From contig CAXXJI010000003.1 of assembly GCA_963666035.2 (NCBI GenBank), positions 1 to 64,000 of the forward strand: DNA of 64,000 nt, given 5' to 3'. This document shows, one piece after another, positions 1 to 8,879 of this stretch; the stretch's first letter is position 1; every line of letters begins with the position of its first letter. The position numbers were made by a program, and so were the translations under genes. The notes under the pieces were generated by a model. That model worked only from the letters and a program-made list of their open reading frames with translations. It did no database searches and had not been told where the DNA came from. This DNA is from CALMFG01 sp963666035. GTDB lineage: Bacteria > Bacillota > Clostridia > Christensenellales > CALMFG01.

Positions 1-2
1 CC

Positions 3-68
3 ACTGACGAGCGACATGTGCGGCGGGTGAAAAAAATCAGTGACATTGAGGATCAATATTTTAAGTAA
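3..68 (+). CDS. rpiB: Ribose-5-phosphate isomerase B, C-terminal end (partial)
   Basis: The frame is open from the left edge and stops at 66-68. The last residues read as RHVRRVKKISDIE followed by a short tail. This resembles the basic end of RpiB proteins, where a conserved GGRHxRRV-K-I stretch closes the protein. RpiB interconverts ribose 5-phosphate and ribulose 5-phosphate in the pentose phosphate pathway. An rpiB-upp adjacency is common in Clostridia and fits the next gene. Only about 21 residues are visible, so the call rests on that short match plus context. Confidence 0.6.
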   Translation, partial: TDERHVRRVKKISDIEDQYFK

Positions 69-76
69 AAAATCAC

Positions 77-128
77 AAAGGCCGACGCACCTTTTATTAA
101 AAAAGGATGTGCATCTGCCTTTTACTTT
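77..128 (+). terminator. Imperfect hairpin terminator between rpiB and upp
   Basis: An imperfect inverted repeat has arms AAAGGC-GA-GCAC-CTTTT and AAAAGG-GTGC-TC-GCCTTTT, followed by a T-rich run. It lies just after the rpiB stop and about 40 bases before upp. It could end rpiB transcription or let part of it through into upp. No good promoter was seen between it and upp. Confidence 0.55.
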
Positions 129-167
129 GTTTCAGTACAGGCAAATAATTAAAAGGGATTGGATAAA

Positions 168-797
168 ATGGGAAACATGATTGAAATTAAGCATCCGTTG
201 GTAAAACACAAAATTTCACTGCTGAGGGACAAAAAAACTAACACACGCGATTTTCGAGATTTAGTCAGAGAGCTTTCAATGCTTTTAGCATATGAAGTGA
301 CCAAAGACCTGCCTTTGAAAACGGTGGAGATTGAAACGCCGGTGGCCAAGGCGAAAACTGAAGTCATCAGCGGAAAATCGATCGCGATTGTCCCCATCTT
401 GCGGGCGGGGCTCGGTATGGTGGACGGCATGGTATCGCTTGTACCATCGGCCAAAGTGGGACATATCGGTGTATACCGTGATCCTGAAACATTAAAACCG
501 GTGAAATATTACTACAAGATGCCGGATGATATTGCGGAGCGAGACGTCATAGTGGTGGACCCGATGCTGGCGACGGGCGGATCGGCCTGCGCGTGTATTA
601 CACTATTAAAAGAAGAAAATGTGCAGAACATCAAATTCGTCTGCCTTATCGCTGCACCCGAAGGTATCGCTGAACTTCAGCGTGTGCATCCGGACGTGGA
701 TATCTTCGCAGGTGCGGTGGACGAGAAACTGAACGATCACGCATACATTGTGCCGGGCTTGGGCGATGCAGGTGACCGGCTGTTTGGAACCAAATAG
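168..797 (+). CDS. upp: Uracil phosphoribosyltransferase
   Basis: Upp salvages uracil by joining it to PRPP to give UMP in the cytosol. The ATG at 168 gives 209 residues, the usual length of bacterial UPRT, and has an AAGGGA site nine bases upstream. An in-frame TTG at 159 is less well placed. The PRPP-binding loop is clear (DPMLATGGSA). An IPILRAGLGM segment and the C-terminal GDAGDRLFGT segment are typical of the uracil-binding part of the family. The gene is followed 33 bases later by the V-ATPase operon, and I see no promoter or terminator in that gap, so read-through into the ntp genes is possible. Confidence 0.95.
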   Translation: MGNMIEIKHPLVKHKISLLRDKKTNTRDFRDLVRELSMLLAYEVTKDLPLKTVEIETPVAKAKTEVISGKSIAIVPILRAGLGMVDGMVSLVPSAKVGHIGVYRDPETLKPVKYYYKMPDDIAERDVIVVDPMLATGGSACACITLLKEENVQNIKFVCLIAAPEGIAELQRVHPDVDIFAGAVDEKLNDHAYIVPGLGDAGDRLFGTK

Positions 798-830
798 AAA
801 AACCGATTTAGAACATATTAGGAGATCGAT

Positions 831-1139
831 ATGGCACAAGAGGTATTAGACCAAATCCGTGTAGCTGAAAACGAAGCGCAGGATATTATCAATACGGCGC
901 AGGTCGCCGCGCGTGAAGCCGTTCGGGAAGCCAACCGAGCAGCGGAAAACCTGCTGACCGAAAACACGCTGAAGATTAAACAGCGCACAGCCGAAACGCT
1001 GGAAAAAGCGGAGCAGGCGGCGGTAGCGGCTTTTGAAGCCGAAAAAGGCAGTCTGAACGCGGAGATTGAGAAAAAACGCGCTGAAGCCGAAAAGAATATC
1101 GGCAAAGCCAGTGCCTATATACTCGGGAGGATCGTGTAA
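831..1139 (+). CDS. ntpF: V-type ATPase subunit H/G (peripheral stalk)
   Basis: This 102-residue, Ala/Glu/Lys-rich protein is almost entirely predicted helix, with heptad-like spacing. That is the form of the AhaH/NtpF peripheral-stalk subunit, which pairs with subunit E to hold the catalytic head against the membrane motor. It starts at an ATG with an AGGAG site six bases upstream and opens the nine-gene operon in the standard order F-I-K-E-C-G-A-B-D. The function is assigned by position and coiled-coil character, since these short subunits have little sequence signature. Confidence 0.85.
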   Translation: MAQEVLDQIRVAENEAQDIINTAQVAAREAVREANRAAENLLTENTLKIKQRTAETLEKAEQAAVAAFEAEKGSLNAEIEKKRAEAEKNIGKASAYILGRIV

Positions 1140-3074
1140 TTGGCCATTATCAATACAAAACGCGTGACGGTGATCGGCCTTTCCGAAGAAAAAGCCGAGC
1201 TCGTTAAAACGCTTCAGAGCTTAGGTGCGGTGCAGATTGAGCACAACACATTTTCGGATGTTGACCTGGTGGAAACAACTGAAGCAGTGACCGAAACTGA
1301 ACAAAAGCTTTCGGATATTCAGTTTGCGCTGTCGCTGATACGGCCCTATGACCAGACCAAAAAACCGTTGATGGCGGCTAAACCAGCGATCGACAAAAAA
1401 GGGCTGGATGCGTTTAAGGAACTGGAACGTAAGCAGACGATCGCGATTGAATCGCTGAAGGAACTCTCGGAGGAATTAAACTGGGCGCGTGCGAGCATTT
1501 CGCGTGCTAAAAATATTATCACACAGGTAGAGCCCTACCGTAATTTTGATGACACATTTGATGCGCTTGGCAAGCACGCTTGCACATATGCGACGCTGGG
1601 CGTGATGTCAATAGAGAATCGTGACGCTTTTATCCAGCTGATGAATGAGAGTGACGGTCTGGCCTGCTACGAAATTCTGGAGGAATTGACCGATAATTTT
1701 GTCGCGTTTATTGTGACGCATGACGATATCACCGCCGAGGTGAAAAGTGCATTAAAGGGGCTTGGATTCTCGGAAGTTAAATATGAACAATACGAAGATT
1801 CACCGCAAGGGATTATCGACACGCAGGTGAAAGAGATATCTTCCCTTACCGACAAAAAAGCTGAGGTCAAAATGCAGATTGCGGCGTTTATCGGGCAGAT
1901 TGCGGATATGGAGCGGCTGGAGGATTACTACAGCGCTATGCTGCAACGGGAAAAAGCTGCGCTTTCCTTTGGATACACACGAAACGCGTTTGTGTTGGAA
2001 GGCTGGATTGACGAAAACAGAGAAGCGGAAGTGAAAAAAGCGGTTGCCGAAACCAGCGAAACCGCGGTGGTGCAGTTCCGTGATCCGCTGGAAGGTGAGG
2101 ATTATCCCACCATCATCGAGAATCCCAAGCTGGCAAGACCTTTTGAGGCGATTACAGAAATGTACGATACGCCGAGCGCGGGCGGGATTGACCCCAATCT
2201 GCTGATGGCGCCTTTCTATTTTATTGTTTTTGGCATGATGGTCAGCGACGCGGGCTACGGCCTGATTCTGGCACTGGCCTGTACGTTTGTACTTTGGAAA
2301 ACCAAGCCGGCCGGGATGTTTGGGAAAATTTTGGGCGTGGTCGCTTTCGGCGGCATCTCCACGCTGATCTGGGGCGCATTGTTCGGCGGTTGGTTTGGTG
2401 TGTCTGCGGAGAACCTGCCAAAAGCGCTGCAATTTCTGACGCACTTAAAATGGTTCAATCCGTTGGACGAACCGCTGACTATGTTGGCACTGTGTCTGGG
2501 TATCGGCACCTTCCAGGTGCTGTTTGGCTTGGGTGTTGCCGCGGGGATGAATATCAAACGGGGCAAGCCTTTTGCCGCTTTGTTCGATCAGGTATCGTGG
2601 ATGCTGTTAATCGTCGGCCTTTTGGCTATGCTGCCGGGTGGGATGCTCGGAAAAATCGGCACTTATCTGGCGCTGATCGGTGTGGGGCTGATTCTGCTGT
2701 TTGCGGGGCGGGCTAAGAAAAACATTATCGGAAGAATCATGGGCGGATTAAGCGCGCTGTACGGCGCCACCGGCTATTTAAGCGATATTCTAAGCTACAG
2801 CCGTATCTTCGGCATGGGCCTTGCCACCGGCGTTATCGCCATGGTGTTCAACACTATCGCTGGCATGCTGTTCGGAAAATGGTTTATGATTCCGTTTGCG
2901 GTGGTGATCCTCTTGGTCGGGCATGTCTTTAATCTTGGCATCAATACGCTGGGTGCCTATGTGCATTCCTGCAGATTGCAGTATATTGAGTATTACGGTA
3001 AGTTTTTTGAGGGCGGCGGAACAACTTTCCGGCCGTTGAGTACAAATATCAAACATTATCGTTTTGAGAAGTAA
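1140..3074 (+). CDS. ntpI: V-type ATPase subunit I (a-subunit, membrane stator)
   Basis: NtpI is the membrane stator that carries the ion half-channels next to the K ring. The protein has 644 residues, the normal family length. Its N-terminal half is cytosolic with long helices. The C-terminal half, from about residue 360, holds repeated membrane spans, including the segments DAGYGLILAL and YSRIFGMGLATG typical of the family. The start is TTG at 1140, directly abutting the ntpF stop, with GGGAGG about seven bases upstream. No better ATG is available without losing the conserved N terminus. Abutting genes suggest translational coupling with ntpF. Confidence 0.95.
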   Translation: MAIINTKRVTVIGLSEEKAELVKTLQSLGAVQIEHNTFSDVDLVETTEAVTETEQKLSDIQFALSLIRPYDQTKKPLMAAKPAIDKKGLDAFKELERKQTIAIESLKELSEELNWARASISRAKNIITQVEPYRNFDDTFDALGKHACTYATLGVMSIENRDAFIQLMNESDGLACYEILEELTDNFVAFIVTHDDITAEVKSALKGLGFSEVKYEQYEDSPQGIIDTQVKEISSLTDKKAEVKMQIAAFIGQIADMERLEDYYSAMLQREKAALSFGYTRNAFVLEGWIDENREAEVKKAVAETSETAVVQFRDPLEGEDYPTIIENPKLARPFEAITEMYDTPSAGGIDPNLLMAPFYFIVFGMMVSDAGYGLILALACTFVLWKTKPAGMFGKILGVVAFGGISTLIWGALFGGWFGVSAENLPKALQFLTHLKWFNPLDEPLTMLALCLGIGTFQVLFGLGVAAGMNIKRGKPFAALFDQVSWMLLIVGLLAMLPGGMLGKIGTYLALIGVGLILLFAGRAKKNIIGRIMGGLSALYGATGYLSDILSYSRIFGMGLATGVIAMVFNTIAGMLFGKWFMIPFAVVILLVGHVFNLGINTLGAYVHSCRLQYIEYYGKFFEGGGTTFRPLSTNIKHYRFEK

Positions 3075-3134
3075 GCGGATTTTGACGCAAAAAATAAATA
3101 ACAATTCACTTTTTTTTAAAGATGGAGGAAGAAA

Positions 3135-3620
3135 ATGATCGAAGTTTTAGGTTTGGAGCTGGGTAAGGTTCTGGCAATGCTGGGAGCGGCTTTGGCTGTT
3201 GGTTTGGCGGGCACGGGCTCGGCCATCGGTGTGGGCGCGGCAGGTGAAGCGGCAGCCGGTTTGGTGGCTGAAGACCCGGATAAGTTTGGATCGGCATTGG
3301 TTCTACAGCTTTTGCCGGGTACGCAGGGAATCTACGGCCTTTTGGTTGGTTTTATGATTCTGATGAAAATCGGCTTGATTACACCGGTGGATGAAATCTC
3401 GATAGCTACAGGTTTTTACTATCTTTTGGGTTCGCTGCCCATCGCTATCGGCGGGTTAACTTCGGCGATTGCACAAGGCAAAACAGCGGTTGCGGGCATC
3501 GGCATGATCGCCAGACGTCCGGAGGAATCGGGAAAAGCGATTGTTATGGCCATCATGGTAGAAACTTATGCGGTATTCGCATTGCTGATTTCTATGCTGA
3601 TTGTAATGCTGGTTAAATAA
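3135..3620 (+). CDS. ntpK: V-type ATPase subunit K (rotor ring proteolipid)
   Basis: This 161-residue rotor subunit has four predicted membrane helices, made from two fused hairpins, as in the 16-kDa type proteolipid. The ion site can be read against Enterococcus hirae NtpK: Leu60, Thr63 and Gln64 in LPGTQG, Gln114 in AIAQGK, and Glu143 in MVETYA. In E. hirae the equivalent residues bind Na+. This suggests a sodium-coupled pump, although ion specificity is inferred from residues only. The ATG has a GGAGG site. The first hairpin lacks its own carboxylate, as expected for the two-hairpin form. Confidence 0.95.
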   Translation: MIEVLGLELGKVLAMLGAALAVGLAGTGSAIGVGAAGEAAAGLVAEDPDKFGSALVLQLLPGTQGIYGLLVGFMILMKIGLITPVDEISIATGFYYLLGSLPIAIGGLTSAIAQGKTAVAGIGMIARRPEESGKAIVMAIMVETYAVFALLISMLIVMLVK

Positions 3621-3686
3621 TACAAAAACAAAACGGTCGTAAAAGAACCGGCGAAAACGCCATAGATAAAATGGAGTGACGAAACA

Positions 3687-4301
3687 TTGAACGAACCGAG
3701 TAAACTGATAGAAAAAATATTGTCCGAAGCTAAGGCGGTGGCGAACGCGGAGAAAAAGAACGCGGACGAAAAAGCCAGGGAGATTTTGGGCAAAGCTGAG
3801 CAGAAGGCCAAAGACGCTCGGGAAAGAGCGGATGCGGGTGCGGCGGCCGAAGCCGAGGATCGCAAAAAGCGCATTCAGTCAGTGTATGATCTGGAGCACA
3901 AAAAAGATATACTGGCTATGAAGCGCGATGTGCTGGATACGGCTTTTTCCAAAGCCGAAAACGACATTGCGGCGCTGCCGGACGCGGACTACTGCGGACT
4001 AATGACACGGCTTTTGCTGGAATGCGCCGAAAGCGGCACGGGAGAAATTTGTGTGGCGGACGCGGACAAAAAGCGTTTGGGTGCGGACTTCCTCGCAAAA
4101 GCCAATGCGGCGCTGAAGGAAAAAACCGGCAAGGGTGAAGTGACCTTAAACCCGGGATCTAACGGCAAAAAAAGTGGATTAGTTTATCGTAAGGGTGGCA
4201 TGGAGATTGACTGTTCGGTGACGGCTGTGGTGACACTGGCCCGTGAGCAGATGGAGACCGATGTGGCGGCGATACTGTTTGATGACGAGGAGAAGAACTG
4301 A
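3687..4301 (+). CDS. ntpE: V-type ATPase subunit E (peripheral stalk)
   Basis: This 204-residue protein has a charged coiled-coil N-terminal half rich in Lys, Glu and Ala, and a compact C-terminal domain, the usual form of subunit E. It partners the short stalk subunit encoded by ntpF. The start is TTG at 3687 with a GGAG site about ten bases upstream; the ATG at 3671 runs straight into a stop codon. Its stop codon shares one base with the ntpC start, which suggests coupled translation. Confidence 0.88.
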   Translation: MNEPSKLIEKILSEAKAVANAEKKNADEKAREILGKAEQKAKDARERADAGAAAEAEDRKKRIQSVYDLEHKKDILAMKRDVLDTAFSKAENDIAALPDADYCGLMTRLLLECAESGTGEICVADADKKRLGADFLAKANAALKEKTGKGEVTLNPGSNGKKSGLVYRKGGMEIDCSVTAVVTLAREQMETDVAAILFDDEEKN

Positions 4302-5305
4302 TGGCTCAGAAGTCCTATCCGTTTTCTTCATCCATTATCAGCTTTCGCGAATTGGCGCTGCTGGACAGGGACACCATCATGACAGCAGCGGGCAGTGATA
4401 CTGTCGATGCGGCGATGATGCTGTTGCGCGAAAAAGGCTATGCCAAAGGGGCGCCGGAACTTTCTAACGCGTACGAGTTTGAAGGTGTGGTCACACATGA
4501 GCTGAAAGATGCGGTGGGGTTCTTAAAAGCGGTTGCGCCGGACGAGAATCTGCTGTCCTTGTTTTTGCTTCGATATGATTATTTAAATCTAAAGACACTT
4601 TTAAAGCTGAATCTTTTGGGTGCCGAGTTTTCGGAGGAAAACATGTCACCTTATGGCGCTATCCCGTTTGAAGTCTTTAAGGAAAGCATCGCGGAAAAAT
4701 CCTATTTTCGGCTGCCCGAAGTGATGGGTGAAGCGATGCGTGAACTGGATAAACAGTTTGCTATCCATGAAGACCCGACGCTGATCGGGATTAAGCTGGA
4801 TAAAGCCTACAGCAAACAGGTGAATGCGGTGCTGAAAAATGAGAAGAACCCGCTGGTATTGGAGTATTTTAAAGCGTACTTTGATTTTACCAACATCATG
4901 CTGGTCTTAAGGCTGAAAAACGCAGGTTTTACTGCGGACGCGCTGAAAGACGCTTTGCTGGAAGGCGGTCGTTTTAACAGTTTTGATATGCAAAAAGCGT
5001 TTGAGGACAAAACAGACAGCGCAGTGAGTGTTTTTTATCACTACGGATATGAGGCATATCTGAAAGTGCCGTTTGAAAAAATGGCGGCAGGTGGTGGATT
5101 GGCAGGAGTGGAAAAAGCGCGAGATGACTATCTCTTGAATCTTTTAAAGAAAGATCGATTCAGTATGTTTACGTCTTCGCGGTCGGTAGCGTACCTGATT
5201 GCCAAAGAGCGGGAAGCGGCGGCAGTGCGGCTTTTGATGGTTTCCATGCTGAATCATATTGGTGCGGAAGAGATGGGTACACGTTTAAAAGCGTTGTACG
5301 TTTAA
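4301..5305 (+). CDS. ntpC: V-type ATPase subunit C (central stalk-ring connector)
   Basis: This 334-residue all-helical protein is of the V0D/AC39 family. It sits on the K ring as a funnel and links the rotor to the central stalk (subunits D and F/G). The ATG at 4301 overlaps the ntpE stop by one base. The family pattern shows in repeated helical segments such as LLSLFLLRYDYLNLKTLLK, and the length is normal. The operon position between E and G is the standard one. Confidence 0.92.
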   Translation: MAQKSYPFSSSIISFRELALLDRDTIMTAAGSDTVDAAMMLLREKGYAKGAPELSNAYEFEGVVTHELKDAVGFLKAVAPDENLLSLFLLRYDYLNLKTLLKLNLLGAEFSEENMSPYGAIPFEVFKESIAEKSYFRLPEVMGEAMRELDKQFAIHEDPTLIGIKLDKAYSKQVNAVLKNEKNPLVLEYFKAYFDFTNIMLVLRLKNAGFTADALKDALLEGGRFNSFDMQKAFEDKTDSAVSVFYHYGYEAYLKVPFEKMAAGGGLAGVEKARDDYLLNLLKKDRFSMFTSSRSVAYLIAKEREAAAVRLLMVSMLNHIGAEEMGTRLKALYV

Positions 5306-5322
5306 GGAAATAGGAAAAGCTA

Positions 5323-5643
5323 ATGTATAGAATTGGTGTAATTGGAGACAAAGACAGCGTGATGGGCTTTAAGGCACTCGGGCTGGATGTGTTTTATACC
5401 TCGGACGAGGACGTGGGCAAGACGGTCAATATGCTGGCCGCCAAAAACTACGCAATTGTTTTTATGACCGAAGACGCGGTTTTGCAGGCCAAAGAGACGG
5501 TGGATAAGTATAAGACTTCCCCCTTTCCGGCGATTATCCCCATTCCGAACAACCAGGGCACGAACGGCCTTGGCATGGAGGGGATTCGGCAGAACGTAGA
5601 GAAGGCTATCGGGGCGGATATATTGTTTAACAACGAAGAATAG
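5323..5643 (+). CDS. ntpG: V-type ATPase subunit F (central stalk)
   Basis: This 106-residue alpha/beta protein belongs to the small central-stalk subunit family (called F or NtpG). The family signature is visible at the start (MYRIGVIGDKDSVMGFKALG), as is the IPIPNNQGT-like segment further on. It forms the rotor axle with subunit D. It lies 17 bases after ntpC, with an AGGAAA-type ribosome site. Confidence 0.93.
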   Translation: MYRIGVIGDKDSVMGFKALGLDVFYTSDEDVGKTVNMLAAKNYAIVFMTEDAVLQAKETVDKYKTSPFPAIIPIPNNQGTNGLGMEGIRQNVEKAIGADILFNNEE

Positions 5644-5713
5644 CACGCGTTTTACTAACAGAAAAAGCGCATAAAATAACTGATTTAAAAAAACAAAGGC
5701 AGGTTAAAAGTTT

Positions 5714-7486
5714 ATGGAGGGCAGAATAGTTAAGGTTTCCGGGCCGCTTATTGTGGCCGAGGGCATGGCGGATGTCAAGATGTATGATGTTTGCCGCGTT
5801 TCGGAAAAAAAGCTGATCGGCGAGATTATTGAGCTTCGGGGCGACATGGCTTCAATCCAGGTGTATGAGGAGACATCTGGACTGGGTCCGGGCGAACCGG
5901 TGGTCAGCACAGGCGATCCGCTTTCGGTGGAACTGGGGCCAGGACTTATCGAATCGATTTTTGACGGTATTCAGCGTCCGCTGGACGTGATTGTAGAAAA
6001 AGCAGGCGACCGTATTGAACGCGGTATTCAGGTTAACTCGCTGGATCGCGGCAAAAAGTGGCGCTTTGAAGCCACCGCCAAGGTTGGAGACGAACTGACA
6101 GCGGGCGATTTCTTAGGGTTTGTTCAGGAGACTACGGCGGTAAAACACATGATTATGGTGCCGTTTGGCGTGGAAGGCAAACTGAAATCCATCCAGAGCG
6201 GTGAATATACGATTGAAGATATGGTGGCAACCATTGAAACCAAAAACGGTGAAGAAAAACTGACCATGATGCAAAAATGGCCGGTTCGCCGGGGCAGAAA
6301 GTATGCCCAGAAATTGCCGCCGAATGAACCGATGATTACCGGACAGCGGGTGATCGACACCTTGTTCCCGGTGGCTAAAGGTGGCGTGGCCGCGGTGCCG
6401 GGACCTTTCGGCAGCGGTAAAACCGTGGTGCAGCATCAGTTGGCCAAATGGGCGGACGCGGACATCATTGTATACGTGGGCTGCGGCGAGCGCGGCAACG
6501 AGATGACCGACGTTCTGCTGGAGTTCCCAGAGCTTAAAGACCCGAAAACCGGTGAACCGCTGATGAAACGCACGGTGCTGATCGCGAACACATCGGATAT
6601 GCCGGTGGCGGCGCGTGAAGCTTCTATTTACACGGGGATTACCATTGCCGAATATTTCCGTGACATGGGGTACAAAGTGGCGATCATGGCCGATTCCACC
6701 TCCCGCTGGGCAGAGGCGCTGCGCGAGATGAGCGGACGGCTGGAAGAGATGCCGGGCGAAGAGGGCTACCCTGCCTATCTGTCCTCGCGTTTGGCGGAAT
6801 TCTATGAGCGGGCGGGCATTGTGAAGTGCCTGGGTTCTGAAGGCAGAACCGGAGCGGTTACGGCGATTGGTGCGGTTTCTCCGCCGGGCGGCGATATTTC
6901 CGAGCCGGTTTCGCAGGCGACACTTCGTATCGTCAAAGTTTTCTGGGGTCTGTCGGCGCAATTGGCATACAAGCGGCACTTTCCGGCCATCGACTGGCTG
7001 ACATCCTATTCGCTGTATGTGGACCGACTGATGGAATGGTTCGACAGCAATATTGCGGACAACTGGGAGGCTTTGCGCACCCAGACGATGATTTTATTGC
7101 AGGAAGAAAGCGAACTGGAGGAAATCGTGCGGTTGGTGGGTGTAGATGCGCTCTCGCTGGACGATCGTTTGAAGCTGGAAGTGGCGCGGAGTATCCGCGA
7201 GGACTACCTGCATCAAAACGCTTTCCATGACATAGACACCTATACCAGCCCCGAAAAACAGGCGGGTCTGCTGGGCTTGATTTTGAAATACTATGAAGCG
7301 GCCAAAGGCGCGCTGAAAGCGGGCGTGGACTTTTCCAAAATCATGGGGGTTTCGGCCAAAGAACTGATCGGCCGAGCTAAGTATGTAGAAGAGGAAAATG
7401 TAGCGGCTGAATATGAAAAAATAGCAAAAACGCTGACCAAAGAGATGACCGAGCTGATTGAAGAGGGAGGATTCGTGAATGCATAA
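5714..7486 (+). CDS. ntpA: V-type ATPase catalytic subunit A
   Basis: This is the catalytic subunit of the V1 head. The 590 residues match the family length. The Walker A loop GPFGSGKT is at residues 230-237, and downstream there are YVGCGERGNEMTDV and MADSTSRWAEALRE segments typical of catalytic A subunits. The long non-homologous insertion expected in A subunits lies between the N-terminal barrel and the P-loop. The last codons overlap the ntpB start by eight bases, so the A and B subunits are probably made in step. The 70-base gap before it holds no clear promoter or terminator. Confidence 0.98.
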   Translation: MEGRIVKVSGPLIVAEGMADVKMYDVCRVSEKKLIGEIIELRGDMASIQVYEETSGLGPGEPVVSTGDPLSVELGPGLIESIFDGIQRPLDVIVEKAGDRIERGIQVNSLDRGKKWRFEATAKVGDELTAGDFLGFVQETTAVKHMIMVPFGVEGKLKSIQSGEYTIEDMVATIETKNGEEKLTMMQKWPVRRGRKYAQKLPPNEPMITGQRVIDTLFPVAKGGVAAVPGPFGSGKTVVQHQLAKWADADIIVYVGCGERGNEMTDVLLEFPELKDPKTGEPLMKRTVLIANTSDMPVAAREASIYTGITIAEYFRDMGYKVAIMADSTSRWAEALREMSGRLEEMPGEEGYPAYLSSRLAEFYERAGIVKCLGSEGRTGAVTAIGAVSPPGGDISEPVSQATLRIVKVFWGLSAQLAYKRHFPAIDWLTSYSLYVDRLMEWFDSNIADNWEALRTQTMILLQEESELEEIVRLVGVDALSLDDRLKLEVARSIREDYLHQNAFHDIDTYTSPEKQAGLLGLILKYYEAAKGALKAGVDFSKIMGVSAKELIGRAKYVEEENVAAEYEKIAKTLTKEMTELIEEGGFVNA

Positions 7487-8861
7487 GGAATATAAGACGA
7501 TTAAAGAAGTCGTCGGCCCTCTGATGCTGGTCGAAGGCGTGGATGGCGTCAAGTTCGACGAACTGGTGGAAATTGAACAGGCTGACGGCGAAGTGCGCCG
7601 TGGACGTGTTTTGCAGATTGAGAATGATAAAGCACTGGTACAGCTGTTTGAAGGTTCGCAAGGCTTGAAGATATCCACATCCAAGGCGCGGTTTTTGGGC
7701 CGCGGCATTGAGCTGGCAGTCAGCTACGACATGCTGGGCCGAGTTTTCGATGGCATGGGAAACCCCATTGACGGCGGACCTGCGATCATCCCCGAAAAGC
7801 GGTTGGATATCAACGGAAGCCCGATTAATCCGGCGGCGCGTGACTACCCTTCCGAATTTATCCAAACGGGTATTTCGGCGATTGACGGCCTAAACACCCT
7901 AGTGCGCGGACAAAAACTGCCCGTGTTCTCGGGTTCTGGATTACCGCACGCGAACTTGGCGGCGCAGATTGCGAGACAAGCCAAGGTGCGAAGCTCGGAC
8001 AGCAATTTCGCGGTGGTGTTTGCCGCGGTGGGTATCACCTTTGAAGAAGCCGACTTTTTTATCACGGACTTTAAGAAAACCGGTGCAATTGAGCGGACGG
8101 TGCTCTTTATGAACCTCGCCAATGACCCGGCGATAGAGCGTATTGCGACGCCGCGTATGGCGCTGACGGCGGCTGAATACTTGGCTTACGAAAAGGGGTT
8201 GCACGTACTCGTTATCATCACCGACTTGACCAACTATGCCGAAGCGCTTCGTGAAGTCTCGGCGGCACGTAAGGAAGTGCCGGGCCGACGCGGATATCCG
8301 GGTTACCTTTATACCGACCTTGCTACCATGTATGAGCGGGCAGGAAGAATTAAGGGCAGACAGGGTTCGATCACGCAGATTCCGATTCTCACGATGCCCG
8401 AAGACGACAAGACTCATCCGATCCCCGATTTGACCGGATATATCACGGAAGGGCAGATTATCTTGTCTCGTGAGCTCTACCGTAAAGGTTTAACCCCGCC
8501 GGTGGATGTGCTGCCTTCGCTCTCGCGTCTGAAGGACAAGGGCATCGGTAAAGATAAAACGCGGGAAGACCATGCAGACACCATGAACCAGCTGTTTTCA
8601 GCCTACGCCAGAGGTAAGGACGCCAAAGAGCTTTCGGTTATCTTAGGTGAAGCGGCGCTGTCGGATATGGACAAGTTGTATGCCAAGTTCTCGGACAAGT
8701 TTGAAGCCAAATACGTCAGCCAGGGATACGAAACCGATCGCTCGATTGAAGAGACGTTGGATCTTGGATGGAGACTTTTGGGCATTTTGCCCAAGAGCGA
8801 GCTTAAGCGTATTAAAGATACGTTTATTGAGAAGTATTATACGCCCTACGAAGAAGAATAA
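7479..8861 (+). CDS. ntpB: V-type ATPase regulatory subunit B
   Basis: This 460-residue subunit alternates with A in the V1 hexamer and contributes non-catalytic nucleotide-interface residues. In place of a P-loop it carries FSGSGLPHANLAAQIARQ, which is diagnostic of B subunits. The later PGRRGYPGYLYTDLATMYERAGR and ARGKDAKEL segments are also typical. The ATG at 7479 lies inside the end of ntpA, behind the GAGGGAGG ribosome site in the ntpA tail. Confidence 0.98.
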   Translation: MHKEYKTIKEVVGPLMLVEGVDGVKFDELVEIEQADGEVRRGRVLQIENDKALVQLFEGSQGLKISTSKARFLGRGIELAVSYDMLGRVFDGMGNPIDGGPAIIPEKRLDINGSPINPAARDYPSEFIQTGISAIDGLNTLVRGQKLPVFSGSGLPHANLAAQIARQAKVRSSDSNFAVVFAAVGITFEEADFFITDFKKTGAIERTVLFMNLANDPAIERIATPRMALTAAEYLAYEKGLHVLVIITDLTNYAEALREVSAARKEVPGRRGYPGYLYTDLATMYERAGRIKGRQGSITQIPILTMPEDDKTHPIPDLTGYITEGQIILSRELYRKGLTPPVDVLPSLSRLKDKGIGKDKTREDHADTMNQLFSAYARGKDAKELSVILGEAALSDMDKLYAKFSDKFEAKYVSQGYETDRSIEETLDLGWRLLGILPKSELKRIKDTFIEKYYTPYEEE

Positions 8862-8879
8862 ACCGAAGGTGAGATTGTA

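Noticed and set aside
121..149. Promoter (TTTACT-17-AATAAT) directly before upp
   Set aside because: The transcript would begin at or inside the ribosome site, so it is unlikely to be used.
1800..2444. 214-codon minus-strand frame opposite ntpI
   Set aside because: Antisense shadow with no start signal or family features.
6113..6979. 288-codon minus-strand frame opposite ntpA
   Set aside because: Same kind of antisense shadow; ntpA is unmistakable on the other strand.
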